A DNA stretch of 64,000 nucleotides from Sciurus carolinensis (lineage: Eukaryota > Chordata > Mammalia > Rodentia > Sciuridae): positions 40,374,741 to 40,438,740 of the forward strand of contig NC_062213.1 in assembly GCF_902686445.1 (NCBI RefSeq). Direction: 5' to 3'. Of the stretch, positions 21,664-33,600 are shown in pieces. The first letter of the stretch is position 1; each line of letters starts with the position of its first letter. The notes beneath the pieces are model-generated. The model worked only from the letters and a program-made list of their open reading frames with translations. It had not been told where the DNA came from and searched no databases. The position numbers and the translations under genes are program-made.

Positions 21664-22116
21664 TGTTATGGTTTGGATGTGAGATAAAGCTCACATGTGA
21701 GACAATGCAAGAGGGTTCAGAGGGGAAATGATTGGGTTGTGAGAGCCTTAACCCACTCAGAGAATTAATCACCTGATGCGATTAGTTGAGTGGTCACCGA
21801 AGGCAGATGTGGCTGGAGGAGGTAGGGCACTAGGGGGTGTGGCTTTGGGGTATATATTTGTATTTGGCAAGCGGAGTCTCTCTCTCCCTCTCCTCCTCTC
21901 CCCCTCTCCTTGCTGATCATCATGTGAGCTGCTTCCCTCCACCATACCACCTCTTCCACCATGCTGTTCAGCCTCACCTTCAGCCCTGAGGAATGCAGCC
22001 TGCCATCTAGTGGATTGAGACCTCTGAAACCGTAAGTTCCCAAATAAACTTTTTCTCCTCTACAGTTGTTCTGGTTGGGTCTTTTAGTCACAGCAGCAAC
22101 AAAGCTGACTGAAGCA
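21664..22116 (+). mobile_element. MaLR-type solo LTR
   Basis: Starts tgttatggtttggatgtgag and ends aaagctgactgaagca. It holds a TATA-like 'ggggtatatatttgtatt' and an AATAAA in 'ccaaataaactttttctcct'. The flanks gatat and gaaat form an imperfect 5 bp duplication. Closely related to 11542-11967. Confidence 0.87.
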
Positions 22117-22949
22117 GAAATTCAGAGGCAAATGTACAGCAACAGGGCAGGTTTTTACACCAACTTCCTCATTCAAAACTCTCTGGCCTCTGAGGTCAGT
22201 CCTTAGAAAGCCTAATCAAGGCGCTTTGTTCCCTCTGAAGACTGAAAGGGAACAAGTTTCCCTGAGGATGGCTCTGGACCTCATACTTCAGCTGCAAAAC
22301 TTCCCCTCCTGGCAGTTGAGGGTCCAAATGTTCAACAGCTGCACTGTTCTCATTCACAATCTATCTCTGTCTCCAAAGCTGCAGCAGATGTGTGGCTTGC
22401 TGGGTGGAAAGCCACACAAAGGGCCCCTTCTACGCTGGCCATGTCACTGAGCTCCAGCTCTCAGTGTGCCAGGGTCATAGGGATCTACCACAGCACCCAT
22501 GTGCTCCCACCCTGCTGGCCTGGGCTGGTGGAGACTGTGCCTCATAAAAAATGGTGGACCCATCCAGCTGGCAAGGCCAGCAAGTTCCCATGTGTTTACA
22601 TCACCAAATGAAGCTTTGTTGTGGCTCTGACACAAGAAAATTAAGAAAAGGCTTCACAAAAGTCCCATGTTTCTCAATTCTGCCCTGAGATCAGCCAGGG
22701 TAACCTGTGGCTTTCTGAGGTCTATCCCTTCCAGCCTCTTGTCCCAACCTGGTCCTGGACACTGGTCCTTTTCACGAGCCCCATGATATGAACTATTGTC
22801 CTGGGCTGGATGTTTACCTAGCACCAGGCTCTGAACTAAGAGACTGAAAAGGTTCCAATCATTCCCATAACACCACTGGGGGATCAATACTATTTTGTTT
22901 GTTTTTTGTTTTTGTTTTTGCTTATTTTATTTCAATGCCATTTTTTTGT

Positions 22950-23052
22950 TCACTTTTTTAAATAGATGGGAAATCAAAACTTGGAGTAGTTAAATACAAG
23001 GTCACCATGTAGTGTGTGTGGCAGACCTTAGATTTGAATTCATGCCCAGCCA
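22950..23052 (-). repeat. MIR fragment
   Basis: The segments 'taaatagatgggaaatcaaa acttggagtagttaaataca' and 'gatttgaattcatgcccagc' match antisense MIR. Confidence 0.6.
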
Positions 23053-23065
23053 ACTTAGTAAATGC

Positions 23066-23182
23066 TTTTTTGTGTGTGTGCAGGGTGCCAGGGATTGAAT
23101 TCAGGCGCACTCAACTCTCTGTTGCTGAGACTGGCTTTGAACTCACGATCCTCCTGCCTCAGCCTCCTGAGTCACTGGGAAG
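23066..23182 (-). mobile_element. Dimeric squirrel SINE, reverse, internally deleted
   Basis: The ID-like part 'gccagggattgaattcaggc' jumps directly to the 7SL-like part 'gctgagactggctttgaact cacgatcctcctgcctcagc'. The linker between the two halves has been lost. Confidence 0.8.
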
Positions 23183-23194
23183 TAAATGCTTTTA

Positions 23195-23370
23195 ATAGCA
23201 AATAGTAATGTTAGTTAATATTTATTGAGTACTGTGTCCAATAACACTGTTCTAAGTATTTTACACATATTGATTCTTTCAATTCTCATAACCCACCCTA
23301 TGAGGTAGGTAGCACTTACAGTTCCATTTTATGGATGATAAAACCCAGGCAAGGAAATGCATGAAAGTTG
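23195..23370 (-). repeat. MIR fragment, near full length
   Basis: The segments 'gttagttaatatttattgag', 'cactgttctaagtattttac', 'accctatgaggtaggtagca' and 'ttatggatgataaaacccag' are antisense MIR in order. Confidence 0.85.
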
Positions 23371-23472
23371 GACCATCAGGCCCACAGGAAACCCAGGAGC
23401 TTCAGCAGAGCCTGGCTGCTAGTGAGTGTGGGGGCCACCCTCCATTTGCATCTGCACCCCTGGGATACTCAC

Positions 23473-23595
23473 GGCTGCAGGTCTTGCCATTGGGGTCCAG
23501 GGTGTAGCCCCGGCGGCAGCGGCAGTAGTAGCCCTCCTCCGTGTTGACACATTCATGCTCACAACCTGGTTTGTTCAGTGCACAGTAGTTGATCC
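23473..23595 (-). CDS. MATN2: Matrilin-2 exon, EGF-like module 5
   Basis: A 123 bp exon, phase 1-1, acceptor cccctcag and donor gtgagt. The module begins [17 protein letters not shown] and ends PNGKTCS. The cysteine positions are standard. It opens with INYC where most modules have DxC, and as I recall human EGF5 also has Asn there. [12 protein letters not shown] fits the Asx-hydroxylation pattern. The exon is more GC-rich than its neighbours (ccgctgccgccggggctac). The junction codon c|gg gives CSRVDHC into EGF6. Confidence 0.96.
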
Positions 23596-23717
23596 CTGAG
23601 GGGAGAGAGGAAAGACCCTCGTTCAGACTCTGGGCTCCTCCCGGGCTGTGAGATGAGCCCTGGGGGCTCTGGTAGGTGAGGACCCGTGGGTTCTGCCTGC
23701 AGAGGTGAGCCAGGATC

Positions 23718-24190
23718 ATTCATTCATTCATGTGCCAATCAAGTGTCAGGTCCTGAGCTAGATGTGGGGGAGGTGATGGCAAGTAAGACCAAGGCCCCTG
23801 TCCTCCAAGGCTTCATGCTTTCATGAGGCGGCAGACAAGGAAACGGAGGAGGCCCTCACAGCATCCGGGGGATCAGCAGCATCTTCTCTGAAGAGGTGAC
23901 CGCCAGATGGAGTCCTTAAGGAGGAGAGGAGTCAGACAGGTAAATGGAGCCAGAGCAAGCAGAGGGTAATAACTCAGGAACGGCACGCTCAAGACCTGGG
24001 GGCGAAGGGCAGGGGGCACATTTAGGGAACTTTGAGTATGACTGGAGCATGAGGACTGGAGACGAGGCTGGGTAGAAAGGGGAGCTGGTCACACAGGGCC
24101 TTGCAAGCCACAGGATGGAGCCATGAAGGTTCAAATAGGTGGCTGGAGGTGGGAGTGTTGATGGAGGCCTGGAAGAGGAAGATTTTGCAG
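23718..24190 (-). repeat. L2 LINE fragment
   Basis: Begins 'atcattcattcattcatgtg ccaatcaagtgtcaggtcct'. It continues through 'ctgtcctccaaggcttcatg' and 'cacacagggccttgcaagcc acaggatggagccatgaag', antisense L2 in order. Confidence 0.7.
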
Positions 24191-24420
24191 TGGAGAGGGA
24201 AAGACAGGTGAACTTCAATAAATAGTGAATAAATACGTTGCTCCATAGGACACAGAAAACAGCGCCTGCTTCCCAGGAACACGTGTGAAAGAGAACTTAA
24301 TATGGGGAGTGTGCCTCTGGATTCTCCACCACTGTTTCTTTTCCCCTTTGATGACCAAAGATCAAATCAAGGTTCAATTGAATTAAGTTGAACTAAATTG
24401 ATGTCAAAGAACTGAAAATA

Positions 24421-24634
24421 GCCAGGTGTGCTAGTAACACACCTGTAATCCCAGTGGCTCAGGAGGCTAAGGCAGGAAGATCATGAGTTCAAAGCCAGCC
24501 TCAGCAAAAGTGAGGTGCTAAGCATCTCGGTGAGACCCTGTCTGTAAATAAAATACAAAATAGAGCTGGGGATGTGGCTCAGTGATCCAGTGCCTCTTAG
24601 TTCAATCCCCGGCACTCCCCCCCCAACAAAAAAA
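24421..24634 (+). mobile_element. Dimeric squirrel SINE
   Basis: The head 'cacctgtaatcccagtggct' is joined through 'aaataaaatacaaaatagag' to 'ctggggatgtggctcagtga ... gttcaatccccggcac'. A C-run and A-rich tail follow. Confidence 0.92.
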
Positions 24635-25834
24635 GAACTGAAAACAGGGGTGAAAGCCACATTTCCCAAACCATCCCCTTCTGAATAAGATGGAAAAGTT
24701 CATGAAATCCAATCAGCAGCCTCTTCCTTGACTTAACCAGTTTACTAAGGCTCAAAGCATATAGGGAGCCTCTGTCTGCAGAGACACGTGACAGTGACAT
24801 CGCATGGCATGAGGCAGGATAAACAAAAGGCAATCCAGCTACTTAGGGGAGTCAGGAAATGGCGGTTACATTGAGAAGGCTCCAAGTGCTTCACCTTGCT
24901 CCAATCTTGATAGCATCTGTATCACGAAACCAGGAATTCATATGTCTGATGCTGCCCCAGGTTACTGTCCTATGGCAAATTCACTCCCATCCAAACCACT
25001 TTTCGGCCAGCAGGTGGGAGTTGCCTCCTAACTGGTGGACAATTAGTAATTGGTTTTCTGGTAGAAAAAAGCTAAAACCACAAGACCCCATGCTTAAGAG
25101 ATTACAAAGGAGGTGAAGGATTGTAAAAGGAACTAAAATGAGCTTACACAGGGCCTTTATGAGACTGGTGTAGGGGGAAAAGGCCACCACCAACCTCATT
25201 GGTGGAGCTGGTTCAGTTGAACTGACAGCATTGTTCTCCTTTTGGGTATGTGGCAGACACTGTTGGTTGACTTGCCAACAACTATTATTGCTCTGTGGTT
25301 CCCCAGGGCATGAATCATGACTGGTGTAAGTGAGCCAGGCAACTATGTTCTCCTTTGTCAGGGATTGGTTTTAGTTCTGGCCAGAAAGACATAAGAAGTT
25401 TACTAGGGGCCCCTGGAATGACTGCAGACTGAGCACATGAAGAGAAGTCCATGACACACAAGGGTTGACCTAAAAGAAATATCCCCTTCTTGTGTCCTGG
25501 ACCCTTAGTGTTCTCTCTGTGGTTCATTCTTTTTGTATAAGGAGAAGTGGAATATCCTTAGCTACATGCAGTTTCAGGTCATGTGCTTGGAACTTGTCAA
25601 CAACCTTACCTGTGCAGGACAGAACAGAGTATCAGGAAACAAGCAAAGTGTTTTGATGGAGGGAAACTAGCCTGGCAACAAAACACCAGCCACAAACAGA
25701 CGAACACACAGAACATGAAGGCCCCATGGTCTGGGGCCATGTAGTGCAGGGCCTGTGGGAATCATTTCATTACTCCATCAGGGAAAGGGGAAATGATCTT
25801 CAGTAAACTCAGTCTTCAAAAGTCAGCATTTGTC

Positions 25835-26380
25835 CACTGTGGAAAACAATATGGCGGCTCCTCAAAAAATTAAACATTGAATTGACCAGATGATGCAGCA
25901 ATTTCACTTGTAGGTATATAAACGCAGGTTCATAGCAGTGTTCTCCACCATAACCAAGAGGTGGGAGCAGCCCAAGTGTCTACTGATGGATGAACGGATA
26001 AACAAAAAGTGAAGTAGACATACACTAGAAGAGGATTCAGCCTTACAGGAGAAGGAAATTCTGACATGCTACAAATGGTTGAACCCAGTCACAAATAGAT
26101 AAATATTATATGATTCCACTTATATGTGGTACCCAGAACAGGAAAATTATAGGGATAGAGCAGACTGGTGATTGCCAGGGAGTGAAGAAAGGAGGAGAGG
26201 GGGAATTCTTACTTAATGAGTACAGGGTTTCAGTTTGGGGCAATAAAAAAGTTCCAGAGATGGACTGTAGGAATAGTTGTACAATAATGTGAATGTACTT
26301 GATGCCACTGAGGTGTACACTTTAAAAATGGTTAAAATAGTAAATTTTGTGTTATGTATAGCTACCACAACAAAAACCAT
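25835..26380 (+). repeat. Old L1M 3' end
   Basis: The segments 'ggaaaacaatatggcggctc', 'gatgaacggataaacaaaaa', 'atatgattccacttatatgt' and 'ttaaaatagtaaattttgtg' give the 3' ORF2/UTR order of older L1, with many disabling changes. Confidence 0.75.
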
Positions 26381-26419
26381 CATTGTCTCTTTGCTTGCTT
26401 GCCTTCCTTCCTTCCTTTC

Positions 26420-26630
26420 CTTTTTTTTTTTTTTTTTTGTACTGGAGATTGAACCCAGGGGCACTTAACCACTGAGTCACAGCCCCAGCCCTTTTTATTT
26501 TGAGACAGGGTCTTGCTAAGTTGCTTAGGACCCTGCTAAGTTGCTGAGGCTGGCCTCAAACTTGCAATCCTCCTGCCTCCGCCTCCTGAGGTAGTGGGAT
26601 TGCAGCCATGCACCACAGTGCCTGGCTCTC
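26420..26630 (-). mobile_element. Dimeric squirrel SINE, reverse
   Basis: Poly(T), then 'gtactggagattgaacccag gggcacttaaccactgagtc', 'gacagggtcttgctaagttg' and 'gtagtgggattgcagccatg'. A CTTC-rich simple repeat (26389-26425) precedes it. Confidence 0.92.
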
Positions 26631-26684
26631 TTGGCTTTCTTTACACACGTGAGTCATAGTGCCTTGAGGATGTTACTTACATAA

Positions 26685-26760
26685 TCATTCACTCATTTAT
26701 TCATTCAATAAATATTTCTTGAGTACCTCCTATGCACCCAATATCTGGTTATGTGAACCT
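26685..26760 (-). repeat. L2 3' end fragment
   Basis: The segment 'cattcactcatttattcatt caataaatatttcttgagta cctcctatgcacccaatatc' is the antisense L2 terminus. Confidence 0.65.
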
Positions 26761-27059
26761 CATAAACTGTGAAGTGGTGCACACAAGCCAGTCTTGGATG
26801 TAACTTTATCTGGTAAACCCAGTGTGTCCAGTAAATCTGAGGTCAGATGGCAACACTGTCAGATAACAAGTTAAATTGTCATTATGCATGTCAATTCATA
26901 AAAGAGTTGGAGACCTGAAAGGGTAAGACTAGAAGCACGAAAGATTAGCAACCTCGGGCTGTAAGTTATCATGCCAGCTAATGGAACAGAGAGTTTCAGA
27001 AAAACTAAACAGGTGAAAAAGATGTTGAAACAGGAAGTCCTCTTCCTTTGCTTAGGAAA

Positions 27060-27140
27060 TCCAGGGCCAGAGAAGTAGAAAGTACCTGGCCCAAGGTGAC
27101 AAAGCTGGTATGAGCGGCACTGCTTGACCCTCACATTTCC
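27060..27140 (-). repeat. MIR fragment
   Basis: The segment 'agagaagtagaaagtacctg gcccaaggtgacaaagctgg' resembles antisense MIR, short. Confidence 0.45.
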
Positions 27141-28924
27141 TGGCTCAGTCCAGCCTGGGCACTTACGGGGGCTTTTTAGGTGTGTGCGGGGAGCCCTCAC
27201 CATGGTACCAGAATCAGGAACCCTGGAGCCCACAAACTCAGCAGCACCCACAGCTGCTTCAGCCCCAGGGCTCCCCTTGGACAGCCAGCCCAGCCCTGGT
27301 CATAATTCAAGTCTTCCATCACCGACGACACTCTTCAGGAGGAGCAACTGTGTCCAGATGAGGAAGAAGACAAGCCCTGGCCAAGAGTCTTCAGTAAGAT
27401 TCTTCCTTGAACCCTTTTTTTCCTTGCAGTTTAATTGGATGACATCAAATTCCTTTGAAACACACATTTCTTATTAATTCTGAAAATAGCCCACATCCAT
27501 CAGCCTCTATTAAATATAAATGGCCACATCCCGAGTTGGATGGACATTTGTAAGGCTCAAATCACTCAAGAGACATCAGACTCCTAATAACACGCCCCAG
27601 AGTTTAAGCCCAATTTCTTCACTTCCTTCTGCCACGTAATGCTCCGGAGAGACCATGAGCACTCGCTTCCGTGTCCAGCTGTCTGCCATGATTGACCCAG
27701 TGTGGCTGAGAGGCTGACCTCGGGAGTCCAGGGCTGGGCTCATAGCAAAGACAATGGAAAATGTCACGGTGGGGCAGGACATGCAAAGGGCTGATGAGGA
27801 CACCGGCTTTTAGGAACACATTCTATTTTTCCTGGATGAAAAAGTAGGGCACCTGGCTAAAGAGAAAGTGAAGCTGTTACCACTAAATATACAGGAAATA
27901 GCATTAGGAACTCTGGCCAGTGCCATGGTCGGCAAAGGGGCCCAACTGCAGCCAATTTGTGGTGGTCAAACTGCCGCTCCCAGCCTCCCTCCTCCTTGGT
28001 GATGATGTATACATGGCCTCTACAGCTTCTCTTCCTCCCAGTCCCGCTCCAGGCAGGGTGTGGAGGGTGTGGCAGAGCTCCAGGGAATCTTAGACCATTG
28101 GTAAGAGAAGCACAGCCTCAAGAAAAGTCTCCACCAATGGCTGCATGCCTAATTTGTTTCCTTTTCTCTCTCCATTAGTAACACAGAGGAAGTCTGTGAC
28201 CATAATGAGACTCTGTGGTGAATCTACTTATTCCTCACATCAGAGCTCTGAGTTCACATAGGAGCCCACCTGTGACTCCCTGCTCCCTGGGTGCAGTCAG
28301 CCCCTGACACACTCACCCCTAGCAAAAGGTACAAACGATGCAGAGGGGAGCAGCCAGGCCAGAAGAGTTGGTCCTCTGACACACCGTAGGCATGTGTGGT
28401 CTAATGGAAAATATTCCATCTAATTGTTTTCACATTTTGAATGCTCTCAATTAAAGTTCCCCTTTACTACTTGAACGTTTCCAGGTTTTCTATCCAGGCA
28501 GGGCAATGGGGATTATCTCCTTTAAGACAGGCTTGGTTTCAAAATATGGGCTCTGCAACCATCTGCCAAGGGTTAACAAGCTTTAACCCTTATGAGAACG
28601 AGCATGAAAGTTAGTCTGTGCTTACAAGCAGAATGTGACTCGCCTGGATTCAGTTATACATACAACCCACAGTGCTGTTCAGAAGAGGGAGACAGTGAAA
28701 GTTTTGAAAACATAGTCCTGCCATGCAGACCATTGCTGTACCTGTTGCCAGGAAGAGGTGAGGGTGGTAGCATAGAGAATACATCCTTAAATGGAAGTTC
28801 CAGAGAGTTCTGCAAATGACATGGTCAGGTGACCACAAACAACCCAGCATGCATAACTAGACAGACAAAGGGAAGGTTTTTTGGAAAAAGTTTACAATTT
28901 GCATGCCTCAAAAAGGCCATCTTT

Positions 28925-29092
28925 TGTGGCACTGGCCTGTAATCCCAGCTACTCGGGAGGCTAAGGCAGGAGGATTGCAAGTTTGAGGCCAACCTAGGCA
29001 ACATACTGAGGCAACTCAGTAAGATCCTGTCTCAATATAAAAAGTAAAAATGGTTGGGTTCAATACCTAGTACCACAAGCAAACGAACAAAA
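28925..29092 (+). mobile_element. Dimeric squirrel SINE, deleted in the tail half
   Basis: The head 'ggcctgtaatcccagctact' is intact. The tail keeps only 'atggttgggttcaataccta gtacc', so the ID A-box part is missing. Confidence 0.85.
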
Positions 29093-29804
29093 AAGTCATC
29101 TTTCTAACAAGGTAGAGGAATTTAAATAATAGTTGCAATGGTTTTTTCAGGATGATAGGTCTCAGAAAGATTCCCTTACTCATGCATCATCCATTCAACA
29201 AACATGTGCTGCACCCCCGTGTGCCAACCCTGAGTTGCTGAGGGCTTGGCAGTGAGAAAGACAGCCACCTGGGTCCTCGAGGTGTCTCTCGGGGACAGTC
29301 TGGTTTAAAGAACTCCTGTTTGGGGTCCACAGCTCTGACGTGCTGGGCCACAGACATTGAGTCACTCAGCATACCCTACTCTCACCCTGCTGGCGCCCTG
29401 TACCCCTCGAGAGCTGTGGGGTGCTCCAGAGGCTTATGGTCCTTCTTTCCTGTCAAAGAGGACAGAGTCGCCATTTGCCCTCTCTTAGCAGCGATCAAGG
29501 GTCTACCTGGTAGCACTGGAGGCCACCAGCACCTCTGACATGCCATCTCTGGGTCCAGCCTTTTCTTTCTGAGGTTCCCAAATACATATTGTGGTATAAG
29601 GATGAGGGAGAGAGTGAGCCCTCATTTCAGACAGGTGGAACTTCAGCTTGGACCCCGACTTTGTTCAACAAATCCAATGGCCAGACCCAGACTATCCAAG
29701 CTCTTTTAAAAGTCCCACAAATAGGATTTAGTAAACCAAAAAGTAAAATAAGGGCAGAATAACGTTAATCAACACAAACACTGAGTGCGAGAATAACTTG
29801 CACC

Positions 29805-31315
29805 CAGAATAGCCAAAGCAATCCTGGGCAGGAAGAGTGATGCAGGACATATCACAATACCAGACCTTAAACTATACTATAGAGCAATAGTAACAAAAAC
29901 AGCATGGTATTGGCACCAAAATAGACAGGTAGACCAATGGTTCAGGATAGAAGACACAGAGACAAACCCACATAAGTACAGTTATCTTATACTAGACAAA
30001 GGTGCCAAAAACATACAATGGAGTAAAGATAGCCTCTTCAATAAATGGTGCTGGGAAAACTAGAAATCCATATGCAGTAAAATGAAATTAAACAAAACTT
30101 AACTCAAAATGGATCAAGGATCAAAGAATTAGACCGAGATCCTTCAGCCAATAGTAGAAAAAGTAGGCCTGAATTTTCATTATGTTGGCTTAGGACCAGA
30201 CTTCCTTAACCCCCAGAGTGCAAGAAATAAAAGCAAGGATCAATAAATGGGATAGATTCAAACTAAAAAGCTTTTTCTCAGCAAAGGAAACAATCAATAA
30301 TGTGAAAAGAGAGCCTATAGAGTGGGAGAAAATCTTTTCCACACTCACTTCAGACAGAGCACTCATCTCCAAAATTTATAAAGAACTTAAAAAACTCCAC
30401 ACCAAAAATACAAAGAACCCAATCAATAAATGGGCCCAGGAACTGGGTATACACTAAACAGAAGAAGATATACAGGTGATCAACAAATATATGAAAAAGT
30501 GCTCATCATCTCTAGTAATGAGAGAAATGCAAATTAAAACCACCCTAACATTTCATCTAACTCCAATTAGAATGGCTATTATCAAGAACACAAGCAATAA
30601 AAAGTGTTGGCGTGGTTGTGGGGAAAAAGGCACACTTTTACATTACTGGTGGAGTTGCAAATTGGTGGAGTTACATTACTGGTGGAGTTGTAAAACTCTG
30701 GAAAGCAGCATGGAGATTCCTCAGAAAACTTGGAATGGACCCACCATTTGACCCAGCTATCCCACTCCTCAGTTTATACCCAAAGGACTTAAAATCAGCA
30801 CACTACAGTGATGCAGCCACATCAATGTTCATAGCTGCTCAATTTACAATTTACCTAGATTATGGAACCAATCTAGATGCCCTTCAGTTGATGAATGGAT
30901 AAAGAAACTATGGTATACATACATGATGGAATATTACTCAGCCATAAAGAAGAATAAAATTATGGCATTTGCAGGTAAATGAATGGAGTTGGAGAATATC
31001 ATGCTATGTGAAATAAGTCAAGCCCAAATAACCAAAGGCCAAATATTTTCTCTGATAAGTGGATGATGATACATAATGGGGGTGGGGGGCAAGAGAAGAA
31101 TGGAGGAACTTTGGATGGTGTAGTGGAAAATGTAGCGGAAGAGAGTGGGAGAAGGAAAGACAGTAGACTGAAACAGACATCATTACCTTATATACATGTA
31201 TGATTATATGAACGGTGTGAATCTACATTGTATACAACCTTAGAAATGAAAAGTTGGACCCCATTTGTGTACAATGAATAGAAATGTAGGCTGCAAAAAT
31301 AAAAATTAAAAAAAA
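29805..31315 (+). mobile_element. L1 LINE, 5'-truncated, about 1.5 kb
   Basis: Starts 'cacccagaatagccaaagca' within ORF2 and ends in a 3' UTR with a poly(A) tail. A fragment of the ORF2 C-terminal region is open at 30218-30457 (KLKSFFSAKETINNVKR, EWEKIFSTLTSDRALISKIY). Stops and frameshifts elsewhere disable it. Possible duplication agaataacttgc / agagtaactcgc at the ends. A 33 bp tandem duplication lies inside (30638-30690). Confidence 0.9.
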
Positions 31316-31387
31316 AGAGTAACTCGCTTAAAACTTACAAGGGAAGGAAAACGAATAAGCCCTTACCCAGTGCCCAGCGAGACTTAC

Positions 31388-31510
31388 TTCTGCATGTCTT
31401 CTTGTCTGGATTCAGGGTGAAGCCTTTCAGGCAGCGGCAGGAGTAGGAATTATCAGTGCTAACACACTGGTGCTCACAGCCATGGTTAGGAGAAGCACAG
31501 TAGTCTATCT
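31388..31510 (-). CDS. MATN2: Matrilin-2 exon, EGF-like module 4
   Basis: A 123 bp exon, phase 1-1, acceptor ttcttcccag and donor gtaagt. The module begins [17 protein letters not shown] and ends PDKKTCR. All six cysteines are conserved. It has Ser (AGC) in [10 protein letters not shown] where I recall Asn in human EGF4. One base change (AAC to AGC) would remove the Asx-hydroxylation residue. The [15 protein letters not shown] half matches human strongly. The junction codon a|gg to EGF5 gives TCRRINYC. Confidence 0.95.
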
Positions 31511-32429
31511 CTGGGAAGAAAGAAGATCACAAGAATGACACCCCGAACAGTATGATGCAGCTAATGTGCGGAAACCAGGGCTTTTCTGTCTTCATTTTTC
31601 CTAAATGGTTAAAATCCATGCCTCAAAGACTTAGGTCATGGATAAGACTCAATAAAGCTATCTCCATGTCTAGGGATTCAGCCTGTAGGAGAATCTTCTT
31701 GACAGTACAAAATGCTTTTGTAACGAATCAGTGTGTGAACCTGATTCATGTAAGAGCCACTGTGATTAAAATTGGGTGTTGTTTTTGGATGACAGGCTGG
31801 GAAGAGAGAGTTTAGCTGAGTGTTTTATGGAATGCAATGAAACAATTGAACCTTCCCCAAATCAAACTTTAAGCCACTTAAACTCCTCTAACCCTGAGCC
31901 AAACAATAGGGCACAAAATCAGATCCTGGGAAATATAAGGCCTCGCAGGGAAGGTCACAAATGAGTTTGAAATTCCTCCCTCACTACCTCAGTGGACTCA
32001 ACTGACATAAATAGGAGTTTTCATCTCAAGATTCACAGTCAGAGAATGTGATCTCTAGAGATACTCATTTAAACAAAAATATTCAGAAACAAAGGGTTTC
32101 AAGGAATTTGTTAAAAAGGAATTTTATTTGTATTGAAGGGTCTGAGTGAAATGTTTTGCTGTAGTGGATCTTGGACACATTGTTCAAAATTGCTGGAAAT
32201 GAGTGGCCGCTGATGGGTTTAAAAGAAGTCTTTGTTTCAATGAGGATTTTTATTGTTTTAAGAAACATTTGAACTATGTATATAATTTTCATAATGAAGA
32301 ATTTGGTTTTCCAAGTCCATGCCAAAGGAAACATACCAAGTAAGAGAAAAGCATACAATATCCTTGAAAGAAAAAATAGTAAGATGCCAATTCTTCCTGA
32401 TTTAAAGTCATGGAAATCTTAAATGTATG

Positions 32430-33600
32430 CAAAAATGGACACGAGCATGTCACCCAGCTCCAAGAGAATCAATCTATGGCTGCTCTTCTTCCATCTATGC
32501 TTCCATCCCCATAAGATTCCATATTGCTTTGAGGCAAACCCCAGACATTTTATGTTATCCACAAATATTTCATGATTATCTTTAAAAGACTGGGATGCTT
32601 TTTAAAGAATATATAAGTAGCTGAGCGTGGTGGTGCACACTTGTCATCCCAGCAACTCATGGCTGAGGCAGGAGGATTGCAAGTTCAAGGCCAGCCTCAG
32701 CAACTTTAGGCCCTAAGCAACTTAAGGAGATCCTTTCTCAAAAATAAATAAATAAATTGCTGGGGCTGTGGCTCAGTGATTAAGTGCCCTGGGTTCAATC
32801 CCCAGCACCAAAATAAATAAACAAATAAAAAATAAATGAATAAATGAATGCATAGGCACATAGATAATTGCAATACTGTAGTCACTCATATAAAGATATT
32901 TTAAAAACTTATTTGGAAATTCCATAAGATGTGCAAAAAGTTTCAACATAAAAATAGTACCAGAAACACCTTTATAATCTTTACCCAGATTCATCTGTTG
33001 TTAACATTTTACACCATTTGACTGATCATTTGGTCTTCTCTCTGAACTATTTGTTATAGGGTAAGTTATGTACCTCCTGGTTCTATTCCCTTAAATTCAG
33101 TATATGCTTCCTAAGAAGAAGGATATTCTTCTATTTAACTACAGTGTGATTATAAAATTCACAAACTTACATTGATAAAATACTTTTATTTAACCTGCCA
33201 CCCATATTCTAATTTTCCCAGTTGATCTACTGATTCTCCTTATAGTATTTTCACCCTCCAATACAGGATCCAGTTTAGGATCAGAGACAGTATTTAGTTT
33301 TCACATCTGTTCAGGCCTCCTTTAATCTGGAACCATGAAGTCTAATGTGGCTATATAATTAAAATTTAAATTGATTAAAATTAAACAAAATTAAAATTTC
33401 AGTTCTTTGGTTGTGCCAATTGCATCTCAAGGGCCCCATGGTTACATGTGGCTCCTGGCCACTATATTGCATGGTGCGGACACAAAACATTCCCATCATC
33501 ACTGAATGGTAGTGATGGTCTAGAACATTACCACGGCCTCTCTTTGAGTTTTATGACATTAACATTTTTTAATAAAGCAGTCTCCTCTACTTGTTCTTAG
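32430..33600 (-). repeat. L1M 3' UTR, antisense
   Basis: The segments 'ttgttaacattttacaccat', 'agaaggatattcttctattt' and 'ctcctttaatctggaaccat' are typical antisense L1M 3' UTR. It continues into the ORF2 part at 33600-35485. A SINE interrupts it at 32620-32845. Confidence 0.7.
32620..32845 (+). mobile_element. Dimeric squirrel SINE nested in L1M
   Basis: The head 'gagcgtggtggtgcacactt gtcatcccagcaactcatgg' is joined to the tail 'gctggggctgtggctcagtg ... gggttcaatccccagcacc'. An AAATAAAT tail follows. Confidence 0.92.

Larger units (their letters stand above)
20033..23472 (-). other. MATN2: MATN2 intron between EGF5 and EGF6
   Basis: A 3,440 bp intron with five MIR pieces, one MaLR LTR and a deleted dimeric SINE. 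In 20660-21090, 21300-21660 and 22120-22870 I see nothing recognisable; 22880-22950 is T-rich. Confidence 0.85.
23596..31387 (-). other. MATN2: MATN2 intron between EGF4 and EGF5
   Basis: A 7,792 bp intron. It holds L2, two L1 types, three dimeric SINEs and MIR pieces. I recognise nothing in 24640-25830, 27140-28920 or 29095-29800. Confidence 0.8.
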
